Shown: positions 1-7,930, counted from the first letter of the stretch. The stretch: 11,959 nucleotides of DNA from an uncultured bacterium (GCA_903842475.1 CAIMMA010000034.1:1-11959); one strand, 5' to 3'. Notes: generated by a model from the letters alone, not told the origin. Program-made: numbers and translations.

Positions 1-435
1 CGAAGAACGAGAGTCGCCAGAAGCAGACGGCTGGTGTTGGCAAAGCCGAGCGAAGTTCTTTGGGGGAGCATCTGGGCATGATGCATGGTTCAGCGGTCTC
101 CGATGCATTGGTAAACTCGGCGGCGCTTCCAGGATTTCCGGATAAAATCCGAATATTCCATAATCAGTCCGGAGGAAACGGAGCGGGACCGCTCGGTCGC
201 GTTTTCCGGCAACAGCCCGAGGACGCCAGGAAAAGCGGGACGCCTGGCCCTGGGCTCCTTGCCGTTATGGAGGGGGCAATTTGCTGCTGATTTTCTTTAT
301 TGCAGAATACAGGCCGTTTTCAGGATGCGCACGAGCATCAGCAACTAAATCCTGCTTGATACAGCTGCCTCCAGAGCAAATTTGATGGTCCCGTAAAAAG
401 CCGAAATGTACCGAGGAGGCTTTCAGTTCCGATGA

Positions 436-572
436 GTCATGAATTCGGGGGACGTAAATCTGAGTTCGTGGGGGGGGATCTGTGGCGTTGGGGTGGCAGA
501 GTTAGGGAAACAGGATATCGAATGGTCGTGGGTTCAAGGGGGACTCAGTATCATGGCCCCCGAACTCATGAC
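436..572. repeat. Cluster of REP-like G-rich repeats with terminal inverted repeats
   Basis: The outer arms are GTCATGAATTCGGGGGAC (436-453) and, inverted, GGCCCCCGAACTCATGAC (555-572). They match at 16 of 18 positions. Two further direct-orientation relatives lie inside: TGAGTTCGTGGGGGGG (461-476) and GGTTCAAGGGGGAC (531-544). The last can also pair with the right arm as a hairpin (532-542 with 557-565). The arrangement is what REP/BIME clusters linked to Y1 (RAYT) transposases or a small MITE would give. No transposase is present. The family assignment is inference from the AATTCGGGGGAC-type core; the repeat geometry is seen directly. Confidence 0.5.
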
Positions 573-636
573 AACCATTGAACCGTATTGCAGCACTCCT
601 GCGACAGGCGCATGTTCCGGATATAGGCAGCAATCA

Positions 637-652
637 AAGCAGAGAACTGCTT
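637..652 (-). terminator. Weak stem-loop downstream of acnB
   Basis: AAGCAG (637-642), a 4-nt loop AGAA and CTGCTT (647-652) form a perfect 6-bp stem. On the minus strand it is followed by TGATTG, a poor U-tract, about 107 nt beyond the acnB stop. It could mark the 3' end of the pyrK-to-acnB transcript, but it is weak as an intrinsic terminator. Confidence 0.2.
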
Positions 653-758
653 GCGGATAATTAGACGATAATGTATCGGATTGTAATTCTTACGGTCCAT
701 TGATCAAGAAAGCGCCTGGTACGGTGGGTGCGGTCCCGTCGATCCGGTACTTACCGGT

Positions 759-3236
759 TCAGGCGGCAGATGTTTCCTTTTTTTGGGCAAGAAAGGCGAA
801 GTATTCGGCTGCGGTGGGCAGTTTGCCTGCCAGGGCGCTGATCGCCGTCACCTCGGTCGAGCCCAGGAACACCCGTGCGCCATCGCCGAGGCGATTGTCG
901 AAGTTGCGGGTTGAGGTCGACATCACGGTGGCCCCCGGCCTGACCCGGGCCTGATTGCCCATGCAGAGGCTGCAGCCGGGGATCTCCACCCGTGCGCCGA
1001 CCTGGGCAAAGAGGTTCAGGCCCCCCTCTTGCGCAATCGCTTGCCGATCCATGCGAGTTGCCGGGGTAATCCACAACCGGCTGACGGCATAGGGCGCATC
1101 CTTGAACAGGCGGGCGGCACTCTGCAGATGGCTGAGGTGGGTCATGCAACTGCCGATAAAGGCCTCGTCGATGGGGGTCCCGGCCACCTCGCTCAACAGA
1201 CGGACATCATCGGGATCGTTGGGGCAGGCCAGGATCGGTTCGGTGATTTGGGCCAGATCGATCTCAAGAACGGCCTTGTAATTGGCCTGGTCGTCCCGGC
1301 GGAGTAATTCGGGTCGGGCCAGCCACTGTTCGAGGGCGTCGATGCGCCGTTCCAGGGTGCCGCGATCACCGTAGCCCTCGGCGAGCAATTGTCTGAGCAG
1401 GGCCGCGTTCTGGCCGACCTCGGCGATCACCGCCTCCACCGCCAGCCGAACCGTACAGGCGGCCGCGCTCCGTTCGGCCGAGGCATCGCTGAGTTCAAAG
1501 GCCTCGGCCACACTGAGGTCGTCTATGCCTTCAATCTCCAGGATGGTGCCGGCAAACACGTTTTTTTTGCCTTTTTTGGCCACGGTCAGCAATCCTTGCC
1601 GGATGGCGGCATAGGGGATGGCATTGACCATGTCGCGGACCGTGATTCCGGGCAAGCGTTTGCCATGGAACCGGACCAGCACCGATTCCGGCACTTCCAA
1701 AGGCATGAAGCCCAGGGCCGCGGCAAAGGCCACCAGGCCCGAGCCGGCCGGAAACGAAATGCCCAGCGGAAAACGGGTATGGCTGTCGCCGCCGGTGCCG
1801 ACGGTGTCGGGCACCAGCATTTTGTTGAGCCAGGGGTGGATGACCCCGTCGCCGGGTTTCAGGGCCACCCCGCCGCATTCCAGGGTGGTTTCGGTCATGG
1901 TCTGCCAGCGGCCCAGGTCCGAGGCCTTGGGGTAGGCCGCGGTATGGCAGAACGACTGCATGAATAAATCCGCTTTAAAGCGAAGGCAGGCCAGCTCGGC
2001 GATCTCCTGCATGGTCATCGGTCCGGTGGTGTCCTGGGAGCCGACCGTGGACATCCGCGGTTCGCAGACCATCCCCGGCAGCACTCCGGCCAGCCCGCAA
2101 GCCCGACCAATCATTTTCTGGGCCAGGGTGTAGGGCTGGCCGCTTTTGGGTAGCGGATTTTCAACCTCTTTGAAGAGGTCGGGCATCGGTCGGCCCAAAG
2201 CCTTGCAGGCCGAGCGGGTGAGGTTGCGGCCGATAATCAGATTAAGGCGGCCGCCGGCGCGATACTCATCGAGCAAACTGAGCGGCGCGGCCTCCATGGG
2301 AATTGGGGTCCCATCCTGTCGGTGCAGGGTCCACTGACGCAGGTCAAGCACCAATTGATCACCGGTCTGCAACCCGGTGACGTCGCATTGAATCGCCAGA
2401 ACCCCGGCATCGCGGGCGGTGGCGTAGAAAATGGGGGCAATGGTGGTGCCGAGCACCAGGCCGCCGCTTCGCTTGTTGGGGAGGTGAGGAATATCGTCGC
2501 CCAGATGCCAGCTTACCGAATTGATAGCGGATTTGCGTGACGAACCGGTCCCGACCACATCGCCGGCAAAGGCCACGGTCTGGTGCTGGTTGCGAAATTC
2601 GGCGATGGCCCGGATGCCATCGGGAAAGCGGGTCTTTCCAAAAAAAGTGGCGTGCAGGGGGATGTCGGCCCGGGATTGGGCTTGATTGCCCGGGGAAAAA
2701 TCATCGGTATTAATCTCGCCTTCGACCTTGTACACGGTACAGCGCATCTGTTCGGGCACTTCCGGACTGCGGGTGAACCACTCTCCGGCGGCCCACGAGG
2801 CCAGCACATTTTGCGCGGCTTCACTCTGGCTGGCCAGGGCAACCACCTCGTCAAAGCCCTCGTAGACCTTGGTCAGCCCTTTAAGGGCCTCGGCGGTCAT
2901 CGCCGCCAGTGGTTCGATCCGCAACAGACGGAGCAGGACCGCTGCATTATACCCGCCCCCCATCTGCCCCAGCATGCGGATGGCCGCTGCCGGCGGGAAT
3001 CGGTCGACCGCGACCCGCCCCATGGCCACCTGTTCCAACCAATTCGCCTTGATGGCCGCAGCCTTACTCACTCCTGGTTCCACCCGTTCGCCAAGCAGGG
3101 TTAGGAGTTCGGCCGCTTCCGTACTGCCCGCGGTCAGCGCCAGGGTCACGTCTCTGGTTTGCTCCTCGGTTAGCGGTAAAGGCGGCACCTGGAGTGCGGC
3201 GCGTTGGGTAGCGGCTTTATAATACTGGTCGAGCAT
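759..3236 (-). CDS. acnB: Aconitate hydratase B (aconitase / 2-methylisocitrate dehydratase)
   Basis: Cytoplasmic [4Fe-4S] enzyme that interconverts citrate and isocitrate through cis-aconitate in the TCA cycle. AcnB enzymes often also handle 2-methylisocitrate. The protein has 825 residues and the AcnB domain order: N-terminal HEAT-like domain (about 1-160), swivel domain with VYKVEGEINTDD and GDVVGTGSSRKSA (about 165-380), then the catalytic part with GSQDTTGPMT, SFCHTAAYPK and GTGGDSHTRFP. The cluster cysteines are visible as FIGSCMTH (Cys697) and IPGCSLCMGN (Cys755, Cys758), matching E. coli Cys710, 769 and 772. The start MLDQYYK has AAGGA about 8 nt upstream. The C-terminus stops roughly 26 residues earlier relative to the last cluster cysteine than in E. 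coli AcnB (865 residues), so the terminal tail is missing. It is the last gene of the minus-strand run, 97 nt after aroA. Confidence 0.97.
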   Translation of the reverse strand: MLDQYYKAATQRAALQVPPLPLTEEQTRDVTLALTAGSTEAAELLTLLGERVEPGVSKAAAIKANWLEQVAMGRVAVDRFPPAAAIRMLGQMGGGYNAAVLLRLLRIEPLAAMTAEALKGLTKVYEGFDEVVALASQSEAAQNVLASWAAGEWFTRSPEVPEQMRCTVYKVEGEINTDDFSPGNQAQSRADIPLHATFFGKTRFPDGIRAIAEFRNQHQTVAFAGDVVGTGSSRKSAINSVSWHLGDDIPHLPNKRSGGLVLGTTIAPIFYATARDAGVLAIQCDVTGLQTGDQLVLDLRQWTLHRQDGTPIPMEAAPLSLLDEYRAGGRLNLIIGRNLTRSACKALGRPMPDLFKEVENPLPKSGQPYTLAQKMIGRACGLAGVLPGMVCEPRMSTVGSQDTTGPMTMQEIAELACLRFKADLFMQSFCHTAAYPKASDLGRWQTMTETTLECGGVALKPGDGVIHPWLNKMLVPDTVGTGGDSHTRFPLGISFPAGSGLVAFAAALGFMPLEVPESVLVRFHGKRLPGITVRDMVNAIPYAAIRQGLLTVAKKGKKNVFAGTILEIEGIDDLSVAEAFELSDASAERSAAACTVRLAVEAVIAEVGQNAALLRQLLAEGYGDRGTLERRIDALEQWLARPELLRRDDQANYKAVLEIDLAQITEPILACPNDPDDVRLLSEVAGTPIDEAFIGSCMTHLSHLQSAARLFKDAPYAVSRLWITPATRMDRQAIAQEGGLNLFAQVGARVEIPGCSLCMGNQARVRPGATVMSTSTRNFDNRLGDGARVFLGSTEVTAISALAGKLPTAAEYFAFLAQKKETSAA

Positions 3237-3301
3237 GGCTGGATTCCTTGGCTGGGGTTACGAAAAGAATGGAGCAGCAGGAGCCGGGGGAGCGGAAACC
3301 C

Positions 3302-3325
3302 GTGGTCTGGTCAACGACCGGCCAC
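3302..3325 (-). other. Intercistronic hairpin between aroA and acnB
   Basis: GTGG (3302-3305) and GGTC (3309-3312) pair with GACC (3316-3319) and CCAC (3322-3325) around an AAC loop, with a small internal bulge. The structure starts 2 nt after the aroA stop and has no U-tract. It is more likely a processing or stability element, or chance, than a terminator. Confidence 0.3.
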
Positions 3326-3327
3326 CA

Positions 3328-4602
3328 TCAGGCCAGCAGCCGGAAGCGCTCCCAAAAGTCCGGAAAGGATTTGACCACGCAGTTCTCGCCGGTGATCTGG
3401 ACGCCGGGGATGCGCAGTCCGGCCACCGCAAAGGCCATGGCCATGCGGTGATCATCGTAGGTGGTGATAGTGGCGCCGTGGAGATTGCTGCCGCCGTTTT
3501 TACCATGGATGATCATCCGGGCCTCCTCTTCCTCGACCTCCGCCCCCAGCTTGCGCAATTCATTGACCACCGCGGAGAGCCGGTCGCATTCCTTGATTCG
3601 CAGATGGGCGATGTTGTTGATCACGGTGGTCCCTTCTGCAAAGGCCGCGACCACCGCCAGGGTCGGGGCTACATCCGGCATGTCGCCCATATCCACCTCG
3701 ATCCCTTCCAGCTGGTCGGCGCCGGTGACGGTGATGCCGGCGCCGGTCCGGTCGATCCGGCAACCCATGCGAGCCAGGTAGGGGAGCAGATTGGCGTCGC
3801 CCTGCAGCGACGGAATCGGTACATTGGCCACGGTTACCCGACCGCCGGTCACGGCCGCTGCCGCCCAGAAATACGAGGCACCCGAGGCATCGCCTTCAAT
3901 GGCATAGGTTCTGCCCTGATACTGGCCCTGCGGGATTCGGAACCCATGCAAAGAAGGGGTGGCTTCCACGCGGATGCCGAAATCGGCCATCACCGCAAGC
4001 GTCATTTCCACATAGGGCCGGGAAAGGATTTCCCCCTGAACCTCAAGCTCCGCTAACGTTTTGGCGTAGGGGGCAACCAGAAGCAGGGAGCTCAGGTACT
4101 GGCTGGATTTACCTTCCGGCAGCACGGTTCGGCCGCCGCGCAGGCCTTGCGCCGCCAGGGTAAGCGGCGGACAGCCGTTATGCGCGTCGCTGTCGATCGC
4201 AACCCCCCAGCCGCGCAGGGCTTCCATCAGTGGCAGGATCGGCCGCTGGGCCATTCGTTCGCTGCCGGTAATATGAAATCGTCCCTGGCCAAGGGCCGCC
4301 ACTGAGGTGAGAAACCGGGTCGCTGTCCCATTGTTGCCGAGAAAAATATCGCCGGCTGGTTCGCGGATCACGCCGCCGGTGCCATGCACCAGCCAGCAAT
4401 CGGGATCGTCATCGTTGCAGATGACCCCCATGGCCCGCAGGGCGTCCATGGTAAAGCGGGTGTCCTCGCTGGCAAGCGGCCCAAGGAGCCGGGATGGGCC
4501 TTCAGCCAGGGCGGCGGCGATCAGGGCGCGTTGGGTCAGGCTTTTTGACCCGGGAACCGTGATGGTTGCGTCGATGGTCGGGACAGGTGTAATAGGTATC
4601 AT
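3328..4602 (-). CDS. aroA: 3-phosphoshikimate 1-carboxyvinyltransferase (EPSP synthase)
   Basis: Transfers the enolpyruvyl group of PEP to shikimate-3-phosphate, the sixth step of chorismate synthesis, in the cytoplasm. The 424-residue length is normal. Signatures in order: PGSKSLTQRAL near residue 17 (phosphate-binding Lys/Ser), GNNGTATRFLT near 89 (PEP/glyphosate loop), ERMAQRPI near 115, GKSSQYLSSLL near 164 (shikimate-3-phosphate binding), GDASGASYFW near 236, DMPDVAPTLAV near 306 (catalytic Asp), RIKECDRL near 334 (catalytic Glu), YDDHRMAM near 381 and a late K-SFPDFW. The PEP loop is less like the E. coli GNAGTAMRPL and closer to fungal AROM (GNAGTASRFL), with Phe at the E. coli Pro101 position. 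The ATG has no strong Shine-Dalgarno sequence; it lies 45 nt after aroE, so co-transcription is likely. Confidence 0.97.
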   Translation of the reverse strand: MIPITPVPTIDATITVPGSKSLTQRALIAAALAEGPSRLLGPLASEDTRFTMDALRAMGVICNDDDPDCWLVHGTGGVIREPAGDIFLGNNGTATRFLTSVAALGQGRFHITGSERMAQRPILPLMEALRGWGVAIDSDAHNGCPPLTLAAQGLRGGRTVLPEGKSSQYLSSLLLVAPYAKTLAELEVQGEILSRPYVEMTLAVMADFGIRVEATPSLHGFRIPQGQYQGRTYAIEGDASGASYFWAAAAVTGGRVTVANVPIPSLQGDANLLPYLARMGCRIDRTGAGITVTGADQLEGIEVDMGDMPDVAPTLAVVAAFAEGTTVINNIAHLRIKECDRLSAVVNELRKLGAEVEEEEARMIIHGKNGGSNLHGATITTYDDHRMAMAFAVAGLRIPGVQITGENCVVKSFPDFWERFRLLA

Positions 4603-4647
4603 GGCGGGTACTTACCGTGTGAGGACAAGAGGGGAGGGCGTTCGGGT

Positions 4648-5478
4648 TTAACGGCCGCCCAGTTCAGCCAGCAGGGCGTTGCGCATCACGGCGCCGGGTG
4701 CGTCCTTGCCGGTCCACAATTTGAATTGGGCGGCGCCCTGGTACTGGAGCATTTTCAAACCGTCGATGGTTCGGCAACCGCGGGCGGCCGCTTCCTGCAG
4801 CAGGCGGGTAGCCAGCGGGGCATAGACGATATCCATGACCACCGGAAAATTGGCCAGGAGTTCCGGGCTGATCGGCAGGGCCTGATCCAGGGGGGCCATG
4901 CCGACCGAGGTGGTGTTGATCAGCGCGTCGGCCTGAATGGTGGGCAGGTCGGCGGTGGGTATAAAGGGGCAGCCAAGCTGGCTGGCCAGTTCCCGGCCCT
5001 TGGATTCGGTGCGGTTGGTGAGCAGAATCCGGGCTCCGGCCTCGATCAGTCCGAACCCCACGGCCCGGGCGGCCCCCCCTGCGCCGATGATCAGCACCGT
5101 ATGCCCCTTGGGCTCGAGCTCTTCGGCCAGGGCCTGGTTCGAGCCCAGCCAGTCGGTGTTGAACCCCTTGCAAAGCGGTCGGCCTTCTGGTTGCTTCTGA
5201 AACAATAAAGTGTTGACCGCGCCGATTTTTCGGGCGACCGGATCGATCTCGTCGAGCAAGGAAATAACCGCCACTTTGTGCGGCACAGTCACCGAAACCC
5301 CGATAAAGCCGAGGGCGCGCAGCCCGCTGAATCCCTCTCGCAGATCGATCGACCGCATGGGGATGTAGACGCCGTTGATCCCCAGGGCGGCAAAGGCGGC
5401 ATTGTGCATGGCCGGACTTAAGGAATGTTCGACCGGATTGCCGATAATACCGAATAACTGGGTGCGGCCATTGATCAT
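4648..5478 (-). CDS. aroE: Shikimate dehydrogenase (NADP+)
   Basis: Reduces 3-dehydroshikimate to shikimate with NADPH, fourth step of the shikimate pathway. The 276-residue protein begins MINGRTQLFGIIG; an upstream in-frame ATG at 5580 would add 34 residues lying entirely inside aroD, so it is rejected. Substrate domain: NPVEHSLSPAMHN (14-26), SVTVPHK with catalytic Lys68, GAVNT (86-90) and NTDW with Asp109. Nucleotide domain: GAGGAARAVGFGL (132-144) and LTNRT (153-157), whose Asn-Arg-Thr is the usual NADP(H) 2'-phosphate motif, then INTTSVGM and DGLKMLQYQGA. The start ATG overlaps the aroD stop (ATGA) and has GGAG about 8 nt upstream, so translation is probably coupled to aroD, whose product's product is this enzyme's substrate. 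Confidence 0.96.
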   Translation of the reverse strand: MINGRTQLFGIIGNPVEHSLSPAMHNAAFAALGINGVYIPMRSIDLREGFSGLRALGFIGVSVTVPHKVAVISLLDEIDPVARKIGAVNTLLFQKQPEGRPLCKGFNTDWLGSNQALAEELEPKGHTVLIIGAGGAARAVGFGLIEAGARILLTNRTESKGRELASQLGCPFIPTADLPTIQADALINTTSVGMAPLDQALPISPELLANFPVVMDIVYAPLATRLLQEAAARGCRTIDGLKMLQYQGAAQFKLWTGKDAPGAVMRNALLAELGGR

Positions 5479-6173
5479 TTGGGCTGCTCCAAAATTGTTT
5501 TCAGGGCGTGCAGGTCGTGGACGGATAATTGTCCGGGGGCCGTGGCCTGCTGGGCGGTGATGGCTGCGTAGGTCATGCAACCCCCAAGGTAGAGGGTTGC
5601 CAGACGGCTGATGGTTCCGGCGGCGCCCATGGCAAAGGCGCTCAAAGGAAAATCGGCGGCCATGGCCTCCTGCTGCAGCGAGAGGATGCGCAGTGTTTCC
5701 GCAGGGCAGGTGGCGGTGGTGACGATCTTGCCGATATCGGCGCCGCAGGCGATCATTTCCTGGAGTGTCGTCCGCAGACGATCAAGGGGCGGGGTGGACT
5801 GAAAATCATGGTTGGAAAGGATGACCTTGGCGCCTTGCTCGCGGGCCAGGTTTTGCACCTGTATCCGCAGGTCAGGGGCGGTTTTCAATTCAAGGTCGAC
5901 ATATTGGGCCCCGGCGCGCAAGGCCGCACCCAGCAGGGCAATGCGGTCGTGTTCGTTTGCGGTACACTGGCCGCCTTCCCACGTTGGCCGATTGGTCACC
6001 AGCACCGGTTTAGGAATGGAGGCGATCCAGCCGTCCATGCTGGGGTCCAGCATGGTGTCGAGCCGAATTTCAACCACATCAACCAGAGAGAGCACGGGTG
6101 ACACGGTGTCCAGGATGCCTTGGCCATCGTTTGCGGTTACCGAAACGCAGATCAAACCAGTTGAAGGCGGCAT
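5475..6173 (-). CDS. aroD: Type I 3-dehydroquinate dehydratase
   Basis: Dehydrates 3-dehydroquinate to 3-dehydroshikimate through a Schiff base, third step of the shikimate pathway. With the ATG at 6173 the protein is 232 residues, slightly shorter than the roughly 250 of enteric AroD. Type I signatures: VEIRLD (Glu35, Arg37), SNHDF with catalytic His122, GKIVTTA with Schiff-base Lys149, and AMGAAGTISR with Arg190. A longer frame starting at 6302 would add 43 residues that lie within pyrD and resemble nothing in AroD, so the internal ATG is preferred; it sits 1 nt past the pyrD stop. No strong Shine-Dalgarno sequence precedes it, so re-initiation after pyrD is likely. It is not fused to aroE, unlike the bifunctional plant and chlamydial forms, but overlaps it by 4 nt. 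Confidence 0.95.
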   Translation of the reverse strand: MPPSTGLICVSVTANDGQGILDTVSPVLSLVDVVEIRLDTMLDPSMDGWIASIPKPVLVTNRPTWEGGQCTANEHDRIALLGAALRAGAQYVDLELKTAPDLRIQVQNLAREQGAKVILSNHDFQSTPPLDRLRTTLQEMIACGADIGKIVTTATCPAETLRILSLQQEAMAADFPLSAFAMGAAGTISRLATLYLGGCMTYAAITAQQATAPGQLSVHDLHALKTILEQPK

Positions 6174-6174
6174 G

Positions 6175-7116
6175 CTAGGCACCCAATCGAAGCGAACCGA
6201 TAATGGCCCGGACGGAGGTTTCTCCCTGTTGGCGCAGATAGTGCTCGATTCCTGCCAGGATCTGGCCGGTGGCGCTTGGATTGTAGAAGTTGGCCGTTCC
6301 AATCTGGACCGCGGTGGCGCCAGCCAGGAGGAATTCGATGGCGTCTTCGGCGGTGCCGATCCCGCCGATGCCGATTACCGGGATGGCAACCGCCGAGGCC
6401 ACCTGCCAGACCATGCGCAGTGCCACCGGCTTGATCGCAGGGCCGGAAAGGCCACCGATAATGTTGGCCAATCGGGGCCGTCGTGTTTGGGCATCAATGG
6501 CCATGCCGATCAGGGTATTAATCAGCGAGACCGCATCGGCTCCGCTTTGTTCGACGGCTTTGGCCATGGCCACAATATCGGTGACGTTGGGTGATAGTTT
6601 GACGATAACCGGCAAATGGGTGGCGTTTTTCACGGCGGCCGTCACGGCTGCCGCCATTTCCGGTACCGTGCCGAAGGCAACCCCACCCTTTTTGACATTA
6701 GGGCAGGAGATGTTGATTTCCAGGGCGTCGATGCCCTCAACCCCGGATAATTCCTGGGCAAGAACAGCGTATTCCTCTATGGAGTCGCCGAGTATGTTGA
6801 CCACAATACGACTCCGAAAGGTTCGGAGAAAAGGCATCTTTTGGGTTATAAACCGTTTGAGGCCGACATTTTCGAGACCAATGGCATTGAGCATCCCACA
6901 GGAGGTCTCAACAATACGGGGCGGCGGGTTGCCAGCGCGTGGTTCAATGGAAATACCCTTGACCACCATGGCCCCAAGGCGGTCGAGGTCGACGAGGTCG
7001 GCAAATTCGGCTCCGTAACCGAAGGTACCGGAGGCGGTCATAATCGGGTTAGCCAGCTGCAAGGGGCCAATGGCTACCTGTAGATTCAGGTCAAGGGGAG
7101 ATTTCAGCGGTTCCAT
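6175..7116 (-). CDS. pyrD: Dihydroorotate dehydrogenase, class 1B catalytic subunit
   Basis: Oxidises dihydroorotate to orotate on FMN, fourth step of UMP synthesis; class 1B passes electrons through PyrK to NAD+. The protein is 313 residues. Visible features: NPIMTASGTFGYG (24-36), VKGIS with Lys53, NAIGLEN (78-84), EINISCPNVKKGG with Cys138, the class 1 catalytic base (a serine in class 2), VKLSPNVTD with Lys173, INTLIGM, GGLSGPAIKP, and GIGGI plus GATAVQIGTA for FMN phosphate. GAGG lies 5 nt before the ATG. The start overlaps the end of pyrK by 13 nt, as expected for two subunits of one heterotetramer made in equal amounts. Confidence 0.96.
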   Translation of the reverse strand: MEPLKSPLDLNLQVAIGPLQLANPIMTASGTFGYGAEFADLVDLDRLGAMVVKGISIEPRAGNPPPRIVETSCGMLNAIGLENVGLKRFITQKMPFLRTFRSRIVVNILGDSIEEYAVLAQELSGVEGIDALEINISCPNVKKGGVAFGTVPEMAAAVTAAVKNATHLPVIVKLSPNVTDIVAMAKAVEQSGADAVSLINTLIGMAIDAQTRRPRLANIIGGLSGPAIKPVALRMVWQVASAVAIPVIGIGGIGTAEDAIEFLLAGATAVQIGTANFYNPSATGQILAGIEHYLRQQGETSVRAIIGSLRLGA

Positions 7117-7889
7117 ACAACCTCTTCGGCGTTGAAAACCGGGCCATGTTTACAGACATGCTGGTAGTGACCATTACGATCAGGTATGGCACAACCGAGG
7201 CAGGCTCCAAGTCCGCAGGCCATATGGGCCTCGAGTGAGGTCTCGCAGGGAATCGCCGCCTCACGGCAGAGTCCGGCTATCGCAGCCATCATGGGCTTCG
7301 GGCCACAGGTGTGCACTTTTTTAAGGGTAGCCAGGAACGGGGGCAGGAGATCGCTGACCAGGCCGTGGTGACCAAGGCTGCCGTCATCGGTGGCGGTATG
7401 GACCTGACAGCCAAGGTCCTTGAACTCGGTTGCCAACAGGCGCAGCTCTGCACCGGTTCTGGCACCGAGCAGGACAACGCATGAGTCGACCGGCCGTGGT
7501 TGCTGCAACCATGTGTTGGCGAGAAAAGACAATGGGGCGATGCCGATCCCCCCGCCAACGAGACAAATCGGCCCTGCTGGCGGTAGCCGAAACCCTCGGC
7601 CAAGCGGGCCAATAAGACTGACGCTCTGGCCTCGCTGGAGCTCGGATAACAGTTGGGTCCCGCGTCCAATCACCTTGAAGAGCAGTCGAATGGTGCCGGA
7701 GGCTGTCACCTGGTGCAGCGACAACGGTCGACGCAGCAGGGGATCAAGAGAATGCCCGCAGGCCGCCATGATAAATTGCCCTGGATGCGCGGCAGCGGCA
7801 ATGCGGGGTGCCTGGAGGGTTAGGCGGTACAACCCCTCGGCCAACCGTTCATTGGACTCGACAATTGAATTTTCCTGGTACTCAGCCAT
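7104..7889 (-). CDS. pyrK: Dihydroorotate dehydrogenase electron transfer subunit
   Basis: FAD and [2Fe-2S] subunit that carries electrons from PyrD to NAD+. The 261-residue protein shows a ferredoxin-reductase fold: HPGQF and RRPLSLH (35-59, flavin binding), VGGGIGIAPL (111-120, nucleotide binding), CGPKPMMAA (195-203), and a C-terminal cluster motif with Cys225, Cys230, Cys233 and Cys246 (ACGLGACLGC, then HVCKHGPVF). The VCKHGPVF ending is typical of PyrK. It is the first gene of the minus-strand run. Translation starts at the only sensible ATG, with an in-frame TAA 21 nt upstream, yet the leader is U-rich and lacks a Shine-Dalgarno sequence. Confidence 0.95.
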   Translation of the reverse strand: MAEYQENSIVESNERLAEGLYRLTLQAPRIAAAAHPGQFIMAACGHSLDPLLRRPLSLHQVTASGTIRLLFKVIGRGTQLLSELQRGQSVSLIGPLGRGFRLPPAGPICLVGGGIGIAPLSFLANTWLQQPRPVDSCVVLLGARTGAELRLLATEFKDLGCQVHTATDDGSLGHHGLVSDLLPPFLATLKKVHTCGPKPMMAAIAGLCREAAIPCETSLEAHMACGLGACLGCAIPDRNGHYQHVCKHGPVFNAEEVVWNR

Positions 7890-7894
7890 ATAAA
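7865..7894 (+). promoter_or_regulatory. Possible sigma-70 promoter for pilD
   Basis: TTGAAT (7865-7870) and TATAAA (7889-7894) are separated by 18 nt on the plus strand, upstream of pilD. The -10 box overlaps the pyrK start codon. The expected start near 7901 would give a leader of about 60 nt. Matches are 4/6 and 5/6 to consensus in AT-rich DNA, so this is tentative. Confidence 0.35.
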
Positions 7895-7930
7895 AAGATA
7901 CAAAGAATTAAAGAGGATAAAAAGTAGTTA

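Larger units (their letters stand above)
1..758. other. Gene-free region left of acnB
   Basis: I see no convincing gene here. One plus-strand frame is open from the left edge to a stop at 288-290 (about 95 codons), but it has no recognisable motif, no clear start and a composition rich in Gly, Pro and Arg typical of chance frames in GC-rich DNA. A second short frame (439-660) runs through repeats. The region does contain a cluster of related G-rich repeats (436-572), a small stem-loop (637-652) and a palindrome CCGGTA-CT-TACCGG (744-757) directly behind the acnB stop. It is probably the 3' flank of the acnB transcript plus degenerate repeat DNA. A fragment of a plus-strand gene ending at 290 cannot be excluded. 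Confidence 0.5.

Noticed and set aside
3..290. Plus-strand open frame touching the left edge
   Set aside because: No recognisable protein signature. Without the upstream sequence a gene tail cannot be proven, so it is described only as part of the gene-free region.
397..423. AAAGCC...GGCTTT pairing as a terminator for the acnB transcript
   Set aside because: Six base pairs around a 15-nt loop, far from acnB and with only a short U-tract; too weak to call.
530..545. GGTTCAA word resembling a tRNA T-loop
   Set aside because: No T-stem, anticodon arm or acceptor pairing can be built around it.
432..581. 49-codon plus-strand ORF with GAGGAGG 12 nt upstream
   Set aside because: The spacing is long and the ORF is built from the repeat units themselves, so the ribosome-site match is probably chance.
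744..757. CCGGTA-CT-TACCGG palindrome behind acnB as a terminator or operator
   Set aside because: The loop is too tight for a stable hairpin, no U-tract follows, and a chance palindrome of this size is plausible.
1389..1967. Plus-strand frame of 192 codons antisense to acnB
   Set aside because: Mirror of the strongly conserved acnB frame; no motif or ribosome site.
3235..4056. Long plus-strand frame (273 codons) antisense to aroA
   Set aside because: It lies almost wholly opposite the conserved aroA codons, has Gly/His/Asp-rich shadow composition and no domain.
5479..5580. Upstream in-frame start for aroE adding 34 residues
   Set aside because: The extension is entirely within aroD, is Pro/Arg-rich and unlike AroE; the ATGA overlap start fits the family.
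6174..6302. Upstream in-frame start for aroD adding 43 residues
   Set aside because: The extension lies within pyrD and has no AroD similarity; the ATG at 6173 fits the family length and position.
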